The notes below the pieces were generated by a model that ran no database searches, was not told where the DNA came from, and was given only the letters and a program-made list of their open reading frames with translations. Positions 23,807 to 34,329 of a stretch of DNA of 39,242 nucleotides are shown here, in pieces. The stretch is from Candidatus Heimdallarchaeota archaeon (GTDB lineage Archaea; Asgardarchaeota; Heimdallarchaeia; Heimdallarchaeales; Heimdallarchaeaceae). Position numbers and translations under genes: made by a program. The stretch is from positions 1 to 39,242 of the forward strand of contig BPTM01000087.1 in the NCBI GenBank assembly GCA_023705945.1. The letters are read 5' to 3'. Position 1 is the first letter of the stretch; every line of letters starts with the position of its first letter.

Positions 23807-26800
23807 TTGGTAAGAAGAAGAAGAACTAAAAATTTTGTCGTAAGTGGAGGAATATTAACAATAGATTTCCTTTTGAATCTTCAAGAAGAAGAACCTAAAC
23901 AACCATTAATTAAACCAAATACATTTAGCATTCCACCAAATCTGATTATCGAAAATCAAAATCAATTAGATAATATGATAAAAGAATCTTGGGAGAGACT
24001 ATTAGAAAAATGGGATGAAATAAGTATTAAACTTAAATCAATGAATGAATCTGATTCTAAACAAAAGTGGACAATTCCATTGTTAAAAGCACTTGATTTT
24101 ATAGATATCCAATATTCCAGTAAAGACATTGCATTTGAAGATGGTAAGATTCAGGTATTTATTTCACATAGAGGATGGGCTAGAGCAGATGCACCTAAAA
24201 TACATATTGTTGGACCAAATCAAGAGTTAGATTCGAGATTAGATACAGATAGGAATAACAAAAGTCCTCATGATTCTTTACAACTATACCTTAAGATGGA
24301 TAAATCACTAACAAAATGGGGGATAGTAACGAATGGACTACAGATAAGATTATTGAGAGATTTCTTTCACACTCATACAAGAGGATATGTTGAATTTGAT
24401 TTGGAAAGTATCTTCTATGAAAGGAATTTCACAGACTTCCGAGTTTTGTACCGTTTAATACATGCTAGTAGATTCTTAAAGGATGAAAATAACCAGACCA
24501 TTCTTGATATTTTCTATGAAAAAAGTGTAGCAGCTGGAACAAAGATAGGAGAAGGTTTAAGAGAAAATGTTAAGAAAGCTATAGAATTAATCGGTAACGG
24601 ACTTTTGACTCATGAAATGAGGGAATTAATGATATTAAATGAAGACATCACTAAAGAGTTTTATCAGGAAATTCTGAGGATTATATATAGAATACTATTT
24701 CTTATGTTTGCTGAACAGAGAGGGATGTTACCTATGCATAATTCACTGTATGTTGAAGAATACAGTATTACAAAACTTAGAGAGAGAGCTGAAACAAGAA
24801 TTGTAAGTGATAATCATAGTGATTTGTGGCATGGGTTGTTTTCAACATTTTCACTGATAAGAGAAGGATCAGTCGAATTAGATGTTTTTGGATATAATGG
24901 AGATTTGTTTGATGATTCAAATTTTAAACACACTCAGAACATGGAATGTAGAAACGATTTCCTATTAGGAGCTATAAAAAATCTAACTCTATATGAAAAA
25001 GGAAAAGTTTTACAGAGAATAAATTTTCTTGAATTAGGGGTTGAAGAGATAGGTGCAATTTACGAAAGTTTATTAGATTTCACTCCTAGACTTCTAAAAA
25101 AAGACGAAGAAATCAATAATACACTATATAGAAGGGGAGAATTCATTCTTGATCCAAGAGGAGCTGGAAGGAAAACAACAGGTAGCTATTATACAGATAG
25201 TAAACTAATTGCTAAACTTATAGATTCTGCTTTGAAACCTATCTTCGACAAAGCAATTGATGCATGTGGGGAAGAAAAAGAAAAAAGAGAAAAAGCGATA
25301 TTAAACTTAAAAGTATGTGATCCAGCCTGTGGAAGTGGAGCATTTCTAATTGCTGTAAATAACTTCCTAGGAAAGGAGTTAGCTAAAATAAGAGCTGAAA
25401 CAGAATATCCACCAGAAAGTATTGAAAGACAAGCGCGTAGAGATATTTTAAGCAAATGTATTTATGGGGTAGATCTTAATCCAATGGCTATAGAACTAAC
25501 AAAAGTATCTTTGTGGATTAATGCAGCAGTTAATGACTTTCCTCTTAACTTATTGAATCATCATTTAAAGTGTGGTAATAGTCTAATAGGTACAAATAAA
25601 AAATCGATTAGAAATGGAATATTAAATGAAGCATTTCAGCCTGTTAGAGATGAAGATAAGGTTAAAGTTAGAATAATTAGAAATGAAAATGAATTTCAAA
25701 GAAAACATGTAAAAATGGTTCAACTTGACAAATTCTTACCAGAGATAGAAAAAATTGAATTAGATTACCAATCCTTTATTAAACTGGATGTTATGGTAGA
25801 AAGCACAAAAGCAGATACAATCAAAAAAAGAAGTAAATATTTAAAATTAATTGAGGATGAAAAATATAAACATCAAAAACTAATATATGATACATGGGCT
25901 TCGACTTTCTTTTGGCCCTTTTCAAAAATGCAAAAATCCTCAACTCCTACAAATTCTATGTTTAAAGCTATTTCTAATAATACACCAATGAAAGGGAAGG
26001 AGGAGACAATTACAAAGGTTAAGGAATTAGCTAGTGGGTACAATTTCTTTCATTGGGAAGTAGAATTCCCAGAGGTATTTAGAAAAGAAAAAGGAGGATT
26101 TGATTGTATTATTGGAAACCCTCCTTGGGAAAAAGTGAATATAAAGGAAAAGGAATTTTTTGAGGCATTCAAACCTGAAATTGCAAATGCTCGTAATGCT
26201 GCAACTAGAAAGGATATGATAAAAACCTTAGAAAAAATAGATCAACCTCTTTGGCTGAAATTTCAACAAGCTCAAGAACAAACAGGAAAATTTATCCACT
26301 TTTTAAAGAATTCATCTTTGTTTACATTAACATCAAAAGGTCTTGTTAATCTGTTCGCAATTTTTACAGAAAAATCTTTGTCCTTAATAAACGATAATGG
26401 ATTGGTTGGATTAGTAATCCCTTCAAACATCATGACAGATTTTAATTTCAGTGAGTTCTATGAAACACTTATTGTTAATAATCAGTTAGTCAGTCTCTAT
26501 GATTTCATTAATAGAAAAGGAATTTTTTCAGATTTACACAGAATGTATAAGTTTTGTTTATTTACATCTAGAAAGAAATGTAAGGAAAATTCCTTACAAA
26601 GTTCTCCAGAATTTATATTTAACTTAACTGATTTAAACAAATTAGAAAATGAGAGAAAACTACATATCACCTATCAGGATATTGAGCTTCTAAATCCAAA
26701 TACAAAAACATGTCCTATGTTTAGTGATAATAATGACTATGAGTTAACGAAAAAAATTTATAAAAACTCTAGAATAATCCTAAATCATACAGAACCTTTG

Positions 26801-27712
26801 TTTCCAGAACTCAAAGTTCATAGAATGTTTAACATGTCTGATGACTCCAAACATTTCAAAATTAAGGAGACTATAAACAATTTTGTAAAGGATAGCAATA
26901 CCTCTATTCGAATTTTAGAAAATATAAAATTTTTGCCAATTTATGAATCAAAATTTATATGGATTTTTGATTATCGATTTGCTGGATTCAATAATTGCAC
27001 TGGAGAAGATATTATTAAGGGTCATCCTAAACAAGCAGATAAAAATATATCTGTGTTGAATTATCATATAGAACCTAGATACTGGATAGATAATAATAAA
27101 TTTATGAACAAGAAGAATCACTGGGGTTGGGATTATAATTGGTTTTTAGGTGTAAGGTTAATAACAAATGCCAAAAATTGGAGAACCTGTATTGCAACAA
27201 TAATTCCCAATTATCCAAGTGTCAATTCTTTAAACCTGATTTTGAATATATCACCAAAACAAGCTCTTTTTTTAGTTTCTTCAATGAGTTCACTAGTTTT
27301 TGACTATTGTACTAGACAAAAATTGGTTGGAGTCAATTTAAATCAATTTTTGCTTGAACAACTCCCTGTAGTAGAGTATTCTACTTGGGAGAAATTTCAA
27401 GATATGATAATTCCAAAATCGATAGAGTTATTGTATACTTCTGAAGAATTAAGGGATTTTGCAATGGATTGTGGATATGATAGACCGCCATATCAATGGG
27501 ATGAAGAAAGAAGATTCATTCTTCAAGCTGAACTAGATGCTATATTTGCTCTTTTATATGGAATATCTAAACAGGATTTAATTTATATTATAGATACTTT
27601 TTCTATTCAAAAACAAAAGGATATACTAAAATTTAAAGATTACAAAACAAAGATAACGATTCTCAAGTATTATGATAAATATAGTGATTTAATTACGGAG
27701 GATATTGAATGA
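23807..27712 (+). CDS. drmMI: N6-adenine DNA methyltransferase, DrmMI-like (DISARM) / PglX-Eco57I family
   Basis: A 1301-residue class I DNA methylase. Motif I is VCDPACGSGAF (~503) and motif IV is GNPPWEKV (~771), the NPPW signature of adenine-N6 methylation. The N-terminal ~400 residues carry the SPHDSLQLYLK...WGIVTNGLQIRLLRD block typical of DrmMI and type IIG-like enzymes. The C-terminal ~450 residues are a target-recognition region ending in AELDAIFALLYGI. It should methylate host DNA to mark self. It begins at TTG two bases after the helicase stop, with GGAGGG upstream, and ends in an ATGA overlap with the next gene, so all three are one operon. No nuclease motif was found in the N-terminus. 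Confidence 0.85.
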   Translation: MVRRRRTKNFVVSGGILTIDFLLNLQEEEPKQPLIKPNTFSIPPNLIIENQNQLDNMIKESWERLLEKWDEISIKLKSMNESDSKQKWTIPLLKALDFIDIQYSSKDIAFEDGKIQVFISHRGWARADAPKIHIVGPNQELDSRLDTDRNNKSPHDSLQLYLKMDKSLTKWGIVTNGLQIRLLRDFFHTHTRGYVEFDLESIFYERNFTDFRVLYRLIHASRFLKDENNQTILDIFYEKSVAAGTKIGEGLRENVKKAIELIGNGLLTHEMRELMILNEDITKEFYQEILRIIYRILFLMFAEQRGMLPMHNSLYVEEYSITKLRERAETRIVSDNHSDLWHGLFSTFSLIREGSVELDVFGYNGDLFDDSNFKHTQNMECRNDFLLGAIKNLTLYEKGKVLQRINFLELGVEEIGAIYESLLDFTPRLLKKDEEINNTLYRRGEFILDPRGAGRKTTGSYYTDSKLIAKLIDSALKPIFDKAIDACGEEKEKREKAILNLKVCDPACGSGAFLIAVNNFLGKELAKIRAETEYPPESIERQARRDILSKCIYGVDLNPMAIELTKVSLWINAAVNDFPLNLLNHHLKCGNSLIGTNKKSIRNGILNEAFQPVRDEDKVKVRIIRNENEFQRKHVKMVQLDKFLPEIEKIELDYQSFIKLDVMVESTKADTIKKRSKYLKLIEDEKYKHQKLIYDTWASTFFWPFSKMQKSSTPTNSMFKAISNNTPMKGKEETITKVKELASGYNFFHWEVEFPEVFRKEKGGFDCIIGNPPWEKVNIKEKEFFEAFKPEIANARNAATRKDMIKTLEKIDQPLWLKFQQAQEQTGKFIHFLKNSSLFTLTSKGLVNLFAIFTEKSLSLINDNGLVGLVIPSNIMTDFNFSEFYETLIVNNQLVSLYDFINRKGIFSDLHRMYKFCLFTSRKKCKENSLQSSPEFIFNLTDLNKLENERKLHITYQDIELLNPNTKTCPMFSDNNDYELTKKIYKNSRIILNHTEPLFPELKVHRMFNMSDDSKHFKIKETINNFVKDSNTSIRILENIKFLPIYESKFIWIFDYRFAGFNNCTGEDIIKGHPKQADKNISVLNYHIEPRYWIDNNKFMNKKNHWGWDYNWFLGVRLITNAKNWRTCIATIIPNYPSVNSLNLILNISPKQALFLVSSMSSLVFDYCTRQKLVGVNLNQFLLEQLPVVEYSTWEKFQDMIIPKSIELLYTSEELRDFAMDCGYDRPPYQWDEERRFILQAELDAIFALLYGISKQDLIYIIDTFSIQKQKDILKFKDYKTKITILKYYDKYSDLITEDIE

Positions 27713-30700
27713 ATATTTTCGAAAATCTTAAACTATTGCAGAATTCTTACAGAGACTATGTTTTTACATTTCAAAGATTCAAAAACCCAAAAATCAAAGA
27801 GTGGGTTCACAAAAAAATAGACAAAGGAACATTACTTTGGAAAGAACCCTTCATACAACTTAATAGAAGATACAAACTAGGTGAAGGATTGGATGAATTC
27901 ATACAAAACGGAATAATCCATAATAAATGTAAACGAATATTTTCTTTAGATCCAAAAGAAGAAGATTCTGAGCCGATTAAACCTTATCAACATCAAAGTG
28001 AATCTTTGAAAATTATTTTTGAAAAAAACCAGAATACCATTATTACCACTGGTACTGGTAGTGGTAAGAGTTTCTGCTTTGGTATTCCCATAGTTAGTAA
28101 GTGTTTAGAGTTAAAAGAACAAGGTGTTCAAGGTATTAAAGCGGTTATAGTTTATCCTATGAATGCTCTTGCTAATTCTCAATATGATGATTTTGCTGAG
28201 CGTTTACATGGTTCTGGTTTGAAAATTGCTCTTTATACTGGTGATACTAAAAACAACCCTGAAGAAGCTATTCAATACCTAAAAGAGTCTGCTGAAAGAG
28301 ATCCATATGATTCTGAAATCTTATCTAGAGAAGAGATTCAAAATAATCCACCAGATATTTTACTAACTAATTATGTTATGCTTGATTTAATTCTTACAAG
28401 ATTTGAAGATAGAAAGCTCTTCCCTATACATCATAAAGGAGTATTAGAATTCCTGGTTATTGACGAAATACACACTTTTTCTGGTAAAAAAGGAGCAGAT
28501 TTAGCATGTTTATTGAGAAGACTCAAAGAAAGAACTGGAACCACAGGTAAGGTTCGATGTATAGGAACTAGTGCAACAGTTCAAAGTGCTGAAGGAGAAA
28601 CAGCTCAGGATTTAATAACTGAATTTGCTGAAAACACTTTTGGAGAAGAATTCTTGTCAGAAAATGTTGTAGGAGAATCATTTATTCCATTAACAGTAGA
28701 TGTTGAAACAAAATTACCTCCTATTTCTTCAGACCTCCAAGAAAAGATAATTAATTTTGATAGTACAATTGATTCCACAGCTTCAATCATTCAGTCTCTG
28801 TTGGATGATTCTTCTATAGAGAAAATTAAGGATGAACTATTTTTAGGTGAGAAATTACTTACTCATCCCGCCGTATTATTTCTAGATGAAGAATTATCCA
28901 AAAAACCTCAAAGTTTGACGGATTTAACAACTAAATACAATGAGAAATATCGAAAAAATGCTTCAGAAACCTTATGTAGAGACGAGTTACTTGCTGTTTT
29001 ATTAGCTGGAACTGTAGTTAAAATTATCATTGAGGACCAAATTACGTCTATTTTTACCCTTAAGCTTCATACATTCTTCTCTCAAGGAAGAACAATGATG
29101 TCATGTATTACAAAAAATGGTCCCCATATTCATGATAAGGGAGAAGTGAGCTGTTCAACTTGTGCTCAAAGAGGATTAGAAGCATTCAATTTTCCCATGC
29201 ATTTTTGTCGTTCTTGCGGACAAGAATATTATGGAATTGAAATCTCAGATAATAATGAATTGCTTCCCTGCGATATGGAGAGTGTTGAAGAGGAAACTGA
29301 AACAGGTTATGTTTTTATTCCAACAAAAGAAGATGAAGAGTGGGATATACCTGGTGAATGGTTAACTGATACTGGTAAAGTAAACAAAGCATTTGAGGAA
29401 AACATACCTCAAGAAATTGATTTTTGTCCAACATGCAACAAAATCAGCTCTGATTGTAATCACAGCGATAAATTTAAAGTTTATAAAATTCCCAAACCGC
29501 TCCTTTTTTGTCCTTCTTGCGGAGTTTTCTATGATAGAAGACCTAGAGAGTTTAGTAAGCTTTTCTCCTTTAGTACGGTAGGCAGGAGCACAGGAACAGA
29601 TATTTTAGTCTCTCAAATGTTAGGTGGATTACCAGCCAACCAAAGAAAAGTAATTGCATTTAGTGATAGTAGACAAGATGCAGCTTTACAGTCAGCGCAT
29701 TTGAATCATTTACATAAGCTCATACATTTTAGAAGGGGAATGTATCATGCTTTAGTTGATGAGGGAATAACTGTTGACAATTCCAAAGCTATTTTTCTAG
29801 GTGAGATTGGTCCCAAAATTTATGCAGCTTATGAAAGAGCTGAAGTAATGCCAAATTTCAGAGGAACAGAAAGGATATTTGGGACTTCTGACACATTAAT
29901 TAGCAAATATCAAAAATATTTGCATTTTACAGCTATAAATGATATCGTTGATCCTGCAAGAAGAAATCAACAGAATCTAGAGGATGTAGGATTAATAAAA
30001 ATCACTTATGATGGTTTGAATGATGTTGCAGCTTATTCTTCATTTTATGAAGAAATTCCAGAACTCAATCAGTTATCTCTACTAAGTAGAGCTGATTTTC
30101 TTTCTGGTTTTCTTGATATTTTCAGAAGGCAAAAGATGATACACCATAGATTCTTAAAATATTATGAATTTAGAAATGAAGTAATAGAGCAACTAAATGA
30201 AGATGTTCTTCCTGATGTTAAAAACTTTGGAGATAGACCAAATGGGTATAGTGACGATGCAAAGAATGTTAGAAATTTAGCTCGAGTTTATAGATTAACT
30301 GCATCACAAAGTAGATTGGTATATTGGGCCAAGAAGATATTAAATGTAAGTCAAGAGAGAGCTAAAGAAATCGTTTTAGAAGTAGTAACCATATTCATTA
30401 ATCCAAAAGTAGAATTCTTAATAGAACATAAAATTAAAAGAGTTGGCAGGATTTTGATGATACCTTCTGGAGTCATACGTATTTCCGCCATTGAATCTTC
30501 AAAACACCTAACATGTCCAAAATGTAATAGTATCTACCACTTTAGTGAAATAAGACAGTGTCTAAGATCCAAATGTCCATCTTTAGATGAAATAGACCAT
30601 TCTCTTAATTATTTCCGTAAACTTTACACAATAAAATTAGATAAAGCTATACAAATATTAGCTGAAGAACATAGTGGTCAACTGGAAGGAGACGAAAGAA

Positions 30701-32940
30701 GAAAAATCGAAACAAGATTTAGAGAAGAAAGAAATCCGCTTAATGTTTTAGTCTGTACACCAACAATGGAATTAGGAATTGATATAGGTGCTCTTTCTGC
30801 AATTTATATGAGAAATGTTCCCCCTAATGCTAGTCGTTACGCACAAAGAGCTGGACGAGCTGGAAGAAAAGGTCAACCTTCCCTAATTACAACTTTTTGT
30901 GGAGTAGGTTCTGCAAAAGGTCCTCATGATCAATATTTCTACAAATATCCTGATAAAATAATAGCAGGAAAAATCAGTCCACCAAGATTCTCCCTTGATA
31001 ACGAAAAATTGCTTAAAGCTCATATTCATTCAATCATTATCGAAAAAATCGAAGCTAAAATACCTGGAAAACCTGAAGGAATGATTAGGATTGATTCAGA
31101 TAATCCAAACGAACCTCTTTATTCATTCTATCCCGATTTTGTGAAGGAGCTTAATAATAAAATTAATGCTTCAAGCATAGACATAGTAAATTCAATTAAA
31201 AGAACCTTCAATGCAGAAATTGAAAACATAAATTGGTTTAATGAGGATTTTATTCTTGAAGTTACTAATAATTTTGTTAACGAATTAAATGTTGCTTTTG
31301 AATACTGGAGAAAAGAATACAAAGAACTCCATGAAGAAGCTGAATATATCTCTCACACATTAATTAGACATGGTAAAAGCAGGATTTCTCAAGATAGTGC
31401 TAGATATGAAGCTATTATTCGAAAACTTCAGAATATGAGAGAAGGTAAAAAAGAGTTCTATACTTTTAGATATTTAGCAAATAATGGTTTTCTACCAAAT
31501 TATGGCTTCCCAACAACTGTAGCATCACTAGCGTTTTTTGAGAGAGAAGACGATTTAACAAGAGATATAACTATAGCTTTGAGTGAATTTGCACCTCGCA
31601 ACTCTGTCTATTATAGAGGAAGCAGATATATTATCAATTCCGCTAGACCTAAAAAAGAGTCTCAGCAATTGGTTTTAGAGACAATTCTTGTATGTCCTAA
31701 ATGTCAATCAATAGTCTATGGGCCAGAAGCTAGAATCACAGATGCCTGTAATAATTGTGAAATATCTTTAGAAGATGTACATCCATTCGAAAAATGTTTA
31801 AAATTTCCAGATATGTTTGCAAAGAAGAGCACTAGAATTACAAGTGAGGAAGAGGAAAGAAGAAGACTGGGTTCGAATATCACCTATCATTATGAAAAGG
31901 GAGATAAACCCCTTCAGTATGAACTTAAGTTTCAAGACACCTCAAAAGCTATTCTTACCTATGATCATGGTGCTAGAATAATTATGCTTAACCAAGGAAC
32001 CCGAACTAAAACTGATGGCTTTACAATCTGTAATGCTTGTAATAAATGGCTTTTTGGAGATAAAACAATACAAAAACATTATGATCCAGAAGCATCCCCA
32101 ACAGATAAATGCTCAAAACATGGTGAAGAAGAACAGCTTAACAGAGGAATATATCTATTCACAAGAAATAAACATGATGTTATATCTTTTGATTTTGACC
32201 TTCCTACAAGCATTGATTCTGAAAAAACAGAGAATTTCTATCATACACTTAAAGAAACTCTGATACAAACAATTCAGATATCCTTGGATTTATCAGAAAA
32301 CGAAATAGATGGCTTCTTAAGTCCTCATGCTGTTTATGAAGGATTGTACAGGATTGTTCTTTTTGAGAAAGCTGAAGGAGGAGTTGGGATTCTTAGAAGT
32401 TTAACAAATCCCAATAGATTCAAGGAAATGGTTCAAAGAGCACTTGAATTACTTCACAAGTACGATCCAGAAGATCAAGCATGTCAGATTGCATGTTATA
32501 GCTGTCTATTAACATTCTTTAATCAAAGAATCCATCATCTCATTGATAGAAGGCTTGTTCTACCTTTACTCGAAAAAATGACTGATATTGATATTGTCAA
32601 ATTAGATCAAATTGAAGCAAATGAGATTGATATAGATGAATTATTGGAAAAATGTGATTCAAAATTCGAAAAGGAAGTTTTGCTAAAAATTAAAGAATTA
32701 GGATTAAGAATTCCAGATGAAGCACAAAAAATAATCTATGATAAAAACAAGCCTGTAGCAAAAGCTGATTTCTTTTTCAAACCAAACATAGTTCTTTTTG
32801 TTGATGGTCCTGACCACGATAAAGACTATATTAAAGAAGACGATGAAAGAAAAAGAAATGAACTCAAAGGTCTAGGCTATAGAATATTTGCAATTAAAAC
32901 TGTTAAAGAAGTTGAAGGTCTGAAGAAAATACTCAGATAA
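27709..32940 (+). CDS. Giant DEAD helicase with zinc clusters, DUF1998-type cysteine cluster and C-terminal Vsr-like nuclease
   Basis: A 1743-residue protein, start overlapping the methylase stop. Order: Walker A TTGTGSGKS (~114-121), DEIH box (~252), several CxxC zinc pairs (around 482-510, 575-610, 936-960, 1329-1355, 1441), helicase motifs TPTMELGIDIG and QRAGRAGRKGQ (~1045), a CQIACYSCLLTFFNQ cysteine cluster (~1592-1606) as in DUF1998/MZB proteins, and a final ~60 residues like Vsr/DUF559 nucleases (KADFFF, LFVDGPDHD, DDERKRNELKGLGYRIFAI). It covers the roles of DISARM DrmA (helicase) and DrmB (DUF1998) in one chain; Druantia DruE has a similar helicase-DUF1998 plan. Likely the DNA-translocating and cleaving effector. 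Helicase certain, system assignment inferred. Confidence 0.82.
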   Translation: MNIFENLKLLQNSYRDYVFTFQRFKNPKIKEWVHKKIDKGTLLWKEPFIQLNRRYKLGEGLDEFIQNGIIHNKCKRIFSLDPKEEDSEPIKPYQHQSESLKIIFEKNQNTIITTGTGSGKSFCFGIPIVSKCLELKEQGVQGIKAVIVYPMNALANSQYDDFAERLHGSGLKIALYTGDTKNNPEEAIQYLKESAERDPYDSEILSREEIQNNPPDILLTNYVMLDLILTRFEDRKLFPIHHKGVLEFLVIDEIHTFSGKKGADLACLLRRLKERTGTTGKVRCIGTSATVQSAEGETAQDLITEFAENTFGEEFLSENVVGESFIPLTVDVETKLPPISSDLQEKIINFDSTIDSTASIIQSLLDDSSIEKIKDELFLGEKLLTHPAVLFLDEELSKKPQSLTDLTTKYNEKYRKNASETLCRDELLAVLLAGTVVKIIIEDQITSIFTLKLHTFFSQGRTMMSCITKNGPHIHDKGEVSCSTCAQRGLEAFNFPMHFCRSCGQEYYGIEISDNNELLPCDMESVEEETETGYVFIPTKEDEEWDIPGEWLTDTGKVNKAFEENIPQEIDFCPTCNKISSDCNHSDKFKVYKIPKPLLFCPSCGVFYDRRPREFSKLFSFSTVGRSTGTDILVSQMLGGLPANQRKVIAFSDSRQDAALQSAHLNHLHKLIHFRRGMYHALVDEGITVDNSKAIFLGEIGPKIYAAYERAEVMPNFRGTERIFGTSDTLISKYQKYLHFTAINDIVDPARRNQQNLEDVGLIKITYDGLNDVAAYSSFYEEIPELNQLSLLSRADFLSGFLDIFRRQKMIHHRFLKYYEFRNEVIEQLNEDVLPDVKNFGDRPNGYSDDAKNVRNLARVYRLTASQSRLVYWAKKILNVSQERAKEIVLEVVTIFINPKVEFLIEHKIKRVGRILMIPSGVIRISAIESSKHLTCPKCNSIYHFSEIRQCLRSKCPSLDEIDHSLNYFRKLYTIKLDKAIQILAEEHSGQLEGDERRKIETRFREERNPLNVLVCTPTMELGIDIGALSAIYMRNVPPNASRYAQRAGRAGRKGQPSLITTFCGVGSAKGPHDQYFYKYPDKIIAGKISPPRFSLDNEKLLKAHIHSIIIEKIEAKIPGKPEGMIRIDSDNPNEPLYSFYPDFVKELNNKINASSIDIVNSIKRTFNAEIENINWFNEDFILEVTNNFVNELNVAFEYWRKEYKELHEEAEYISHTLIRHGKSRISQDSARYEAIIRKLQNMREGKKEFYTFRYLANNGFLPNYGFPTTVASLAFFEREDDLTRDITIALSEFAPRNSVYYRGSRYIINSARPKKESQQLVLETILVCPKCQSIVYGPEARITDACNNCEISLEDVHPFEKCLKFPDMFAKKSTRITSEEEERRRLGSNITYHYEKGDKPLQYELKFQDTSKAILTYDHGARIIMLNQGTRTKTDGFTICNACNKWLFGDKTIQKHYDPEASPTDKCSKHGEEEQLNRGIYLFTRNKHDVISFDFDLPTSIDSEKTENFYHTLKETLIQTIQISLDLSENEIDGFLSPHAVYEGLYRIVLFEKAEGGVGILRSLTNPNRFKEMVQRALELLHKYDPEDQACQIACYSCLLTFFNQRIHHLIDRRLVLPLLEKMTDIDIVKLDQIEANEIDIDELLEKCDSKFEKEVLLKIKELGLRIPDEAQKIIYDKNKPVAKADFFFKPNIVLFVDGPDHDKDYIKEDDERKRNELKGLGYRIFAIKTVKEVEGLKKILR

Positions 32941-33014
32941 ATTAATCAGAACACTAAGATATCAAGAATATAGCATAATTGTAGAGAAGTAATGTTAATA
33001 AAAAAGATAATTAT

Positions 33015-34313
33015 TTAAGAAGACATTTCTATAATGAATTGTTTTACAATATTCTCATCATCATCTATTAGCTTCAATTTGACCCATTTATGATACTGTT
33101 GAGCAATTTTCTTCTTAAAATTCGTTGGTTTATTATAAGGATATTTGGATATAATATACCTGAAAAGAATTGGTAAAACCCTTGGTAGATATTGCACACT
33201 TAGACCCTCTAGGAAATATTCCAAGAAACTATTAGCTAGTTTCTCAAAATCATTATCAGATTCTTTACACACAATGAATGAGTTATAAAAGGTGGCTAAA
33301 ACTGATAATTGTGGCGAAAGAAACTGACCATATGGAATTATAGCTAGTTTCTGTTTACCAACAAGTTTTGTTTCTTTTCCTCTTATTTGTTCTACACATT
33401 CCTTTTCAAATTTAAAAAATGTTTTTATGTACGAATATTCTAGTGATAATAGACCATAGATTGTCTGAGCCTTCGATAAATAATGAGAAGCAAATTGAAA
33501 CATTGGAATTCTCCGTTTTATCTCTCCTTTGTGATTCTTGAAAAGTAGCTCTTGAGAACTAAAATTTGGTTCCCAATTATCATGAGCGATTGAATTCCTT
33601 ATTAGCGGTTTAAAATATGTTAAATATGGTTTTATTGGTTCTTCTTTCCAAATTTTCCTAAAAAAAGTCAATAAATCATTATAAGTTACTTTTCTTTTGT
33701 TGAGAGCTTTATTTATAATCCTATCATTCAGAAGAGTATTGTGTAAACCCTCTTTAACTTCACTAACATATTTCTTGAAATCCTCATTCATCAGTCTTAT
33801 TACAAAATACTCGAAGCATTGTTTGTATGATTTTAAGATATATTCTATTGTATCTAAATCGGAAATAGTAAGTTTTTCTCCCTTAGTTAGTGATCTATCA
33901 TAAAAACTTTTTTCCTCTTTTTCTCCTGAGCGAAAATCAACACCATAGAGCAGTTTAATATCTTTCGCTAAAGAATTCATAGCTTGAGCGCTCTTAGAAG
34001 GAAAATTAGACAGATCTAAATTCTTAAAATCAAGTTCTGGAAAAAGGCTCGGTGGAATTATCTCTCGCTTCTCATAATATTTTAAGAAAAAAGTTCTTAG
34101 TTTTATTTGTTCCTTTTTAGCAGATTGTTGTGCTAAGAAATATTGGAAGTAGTAAGGTTTATTTGCATCAGTCAGGTCTATTGGAAAGTTAAACAATGTA
34201 TAGTTTTCTAGTATTCTTTTAATATTCCTTTCACTAATTACAGTTAATGAATCAAAAAAATCATCTATTTCATCATCATAAATTTCTGAGACGCTTGTAT
34301 TTTCCTTGTTCAT
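33015..34313 (-). CDS. Unknown protein with a HEPN-like R-x4-H motif
   Basis: A 432-residue, all-helical, lysine-rich protein not recognised as a whole. At residues 239-244 it has LIRNSIAHDNWEP: R-x4-H with the polar N after R, as in HEPN-domain RNases (R-N-x-x-A-H). Around it, long helices (YLTYFKPL... and QFASHYLSKAQTIYGLLSLEY) fit the HEPN four-helix layout, but catalysis is unproven. The start at 34313 follows AGGTGA by 10 bases on the minus strand; a TTG 7 codons earlier is less likely. It is convergent with the DISARM-like operon (75 bases between stops), so it is a separate unit that may be a toxin or abortive-infection gene. Confidence 0.55.
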   Translation of the reverse strand: MNKENTSVSEIYDDEIDDFFDSLTVISERNIKRILENYTLFNFPIDLTDANKPYYFQYFLAQQSAKKEQIKLRTFFLKYYEKREIIPPSLFPELDFKNLDLSNFPSKSAQAMNSLAKDIKLLYGVDFRSGEKEEKSFYDRSLTKGEKLTISDLDTIEYILKSYKQCFEYFVIRLMNEDFKKYVSEVKEGLHNTLLNDRIINKALNKRKVTYNDLLTFFRKIWKEEPIKPYLTYFKPLIRNSIAHDNWEPNFSSQELLFKNHKGEIKRRIPMFQFASHYLSKAQTIYGLLSLEYSYIKTFFKFEKECVEQIRGKETKLVGKQKLAIIPYGQFLSPQLSVLATFYNSFIVCKESDNDFEKLANSFLEYFLEGLSVQYLPRVLPILFRYIISKYPYNKPTNFKKKIAQQYHKWVKLKLIDDDENIVKQFIIEMSS

Positions 34314-34323
34314 AATCTCAAAT

Positions 34324-34329
34324 TCACCT
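34324..34329 (-). promoter_or_regulatory. Ribosome binding site AGGTGA before the HEPN-like gene
   Basis: AGGTGA on the minus strand, 10 bases before ATG 34313. It favours that ATG over the TTG at 34334. Confidence 0.5.
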
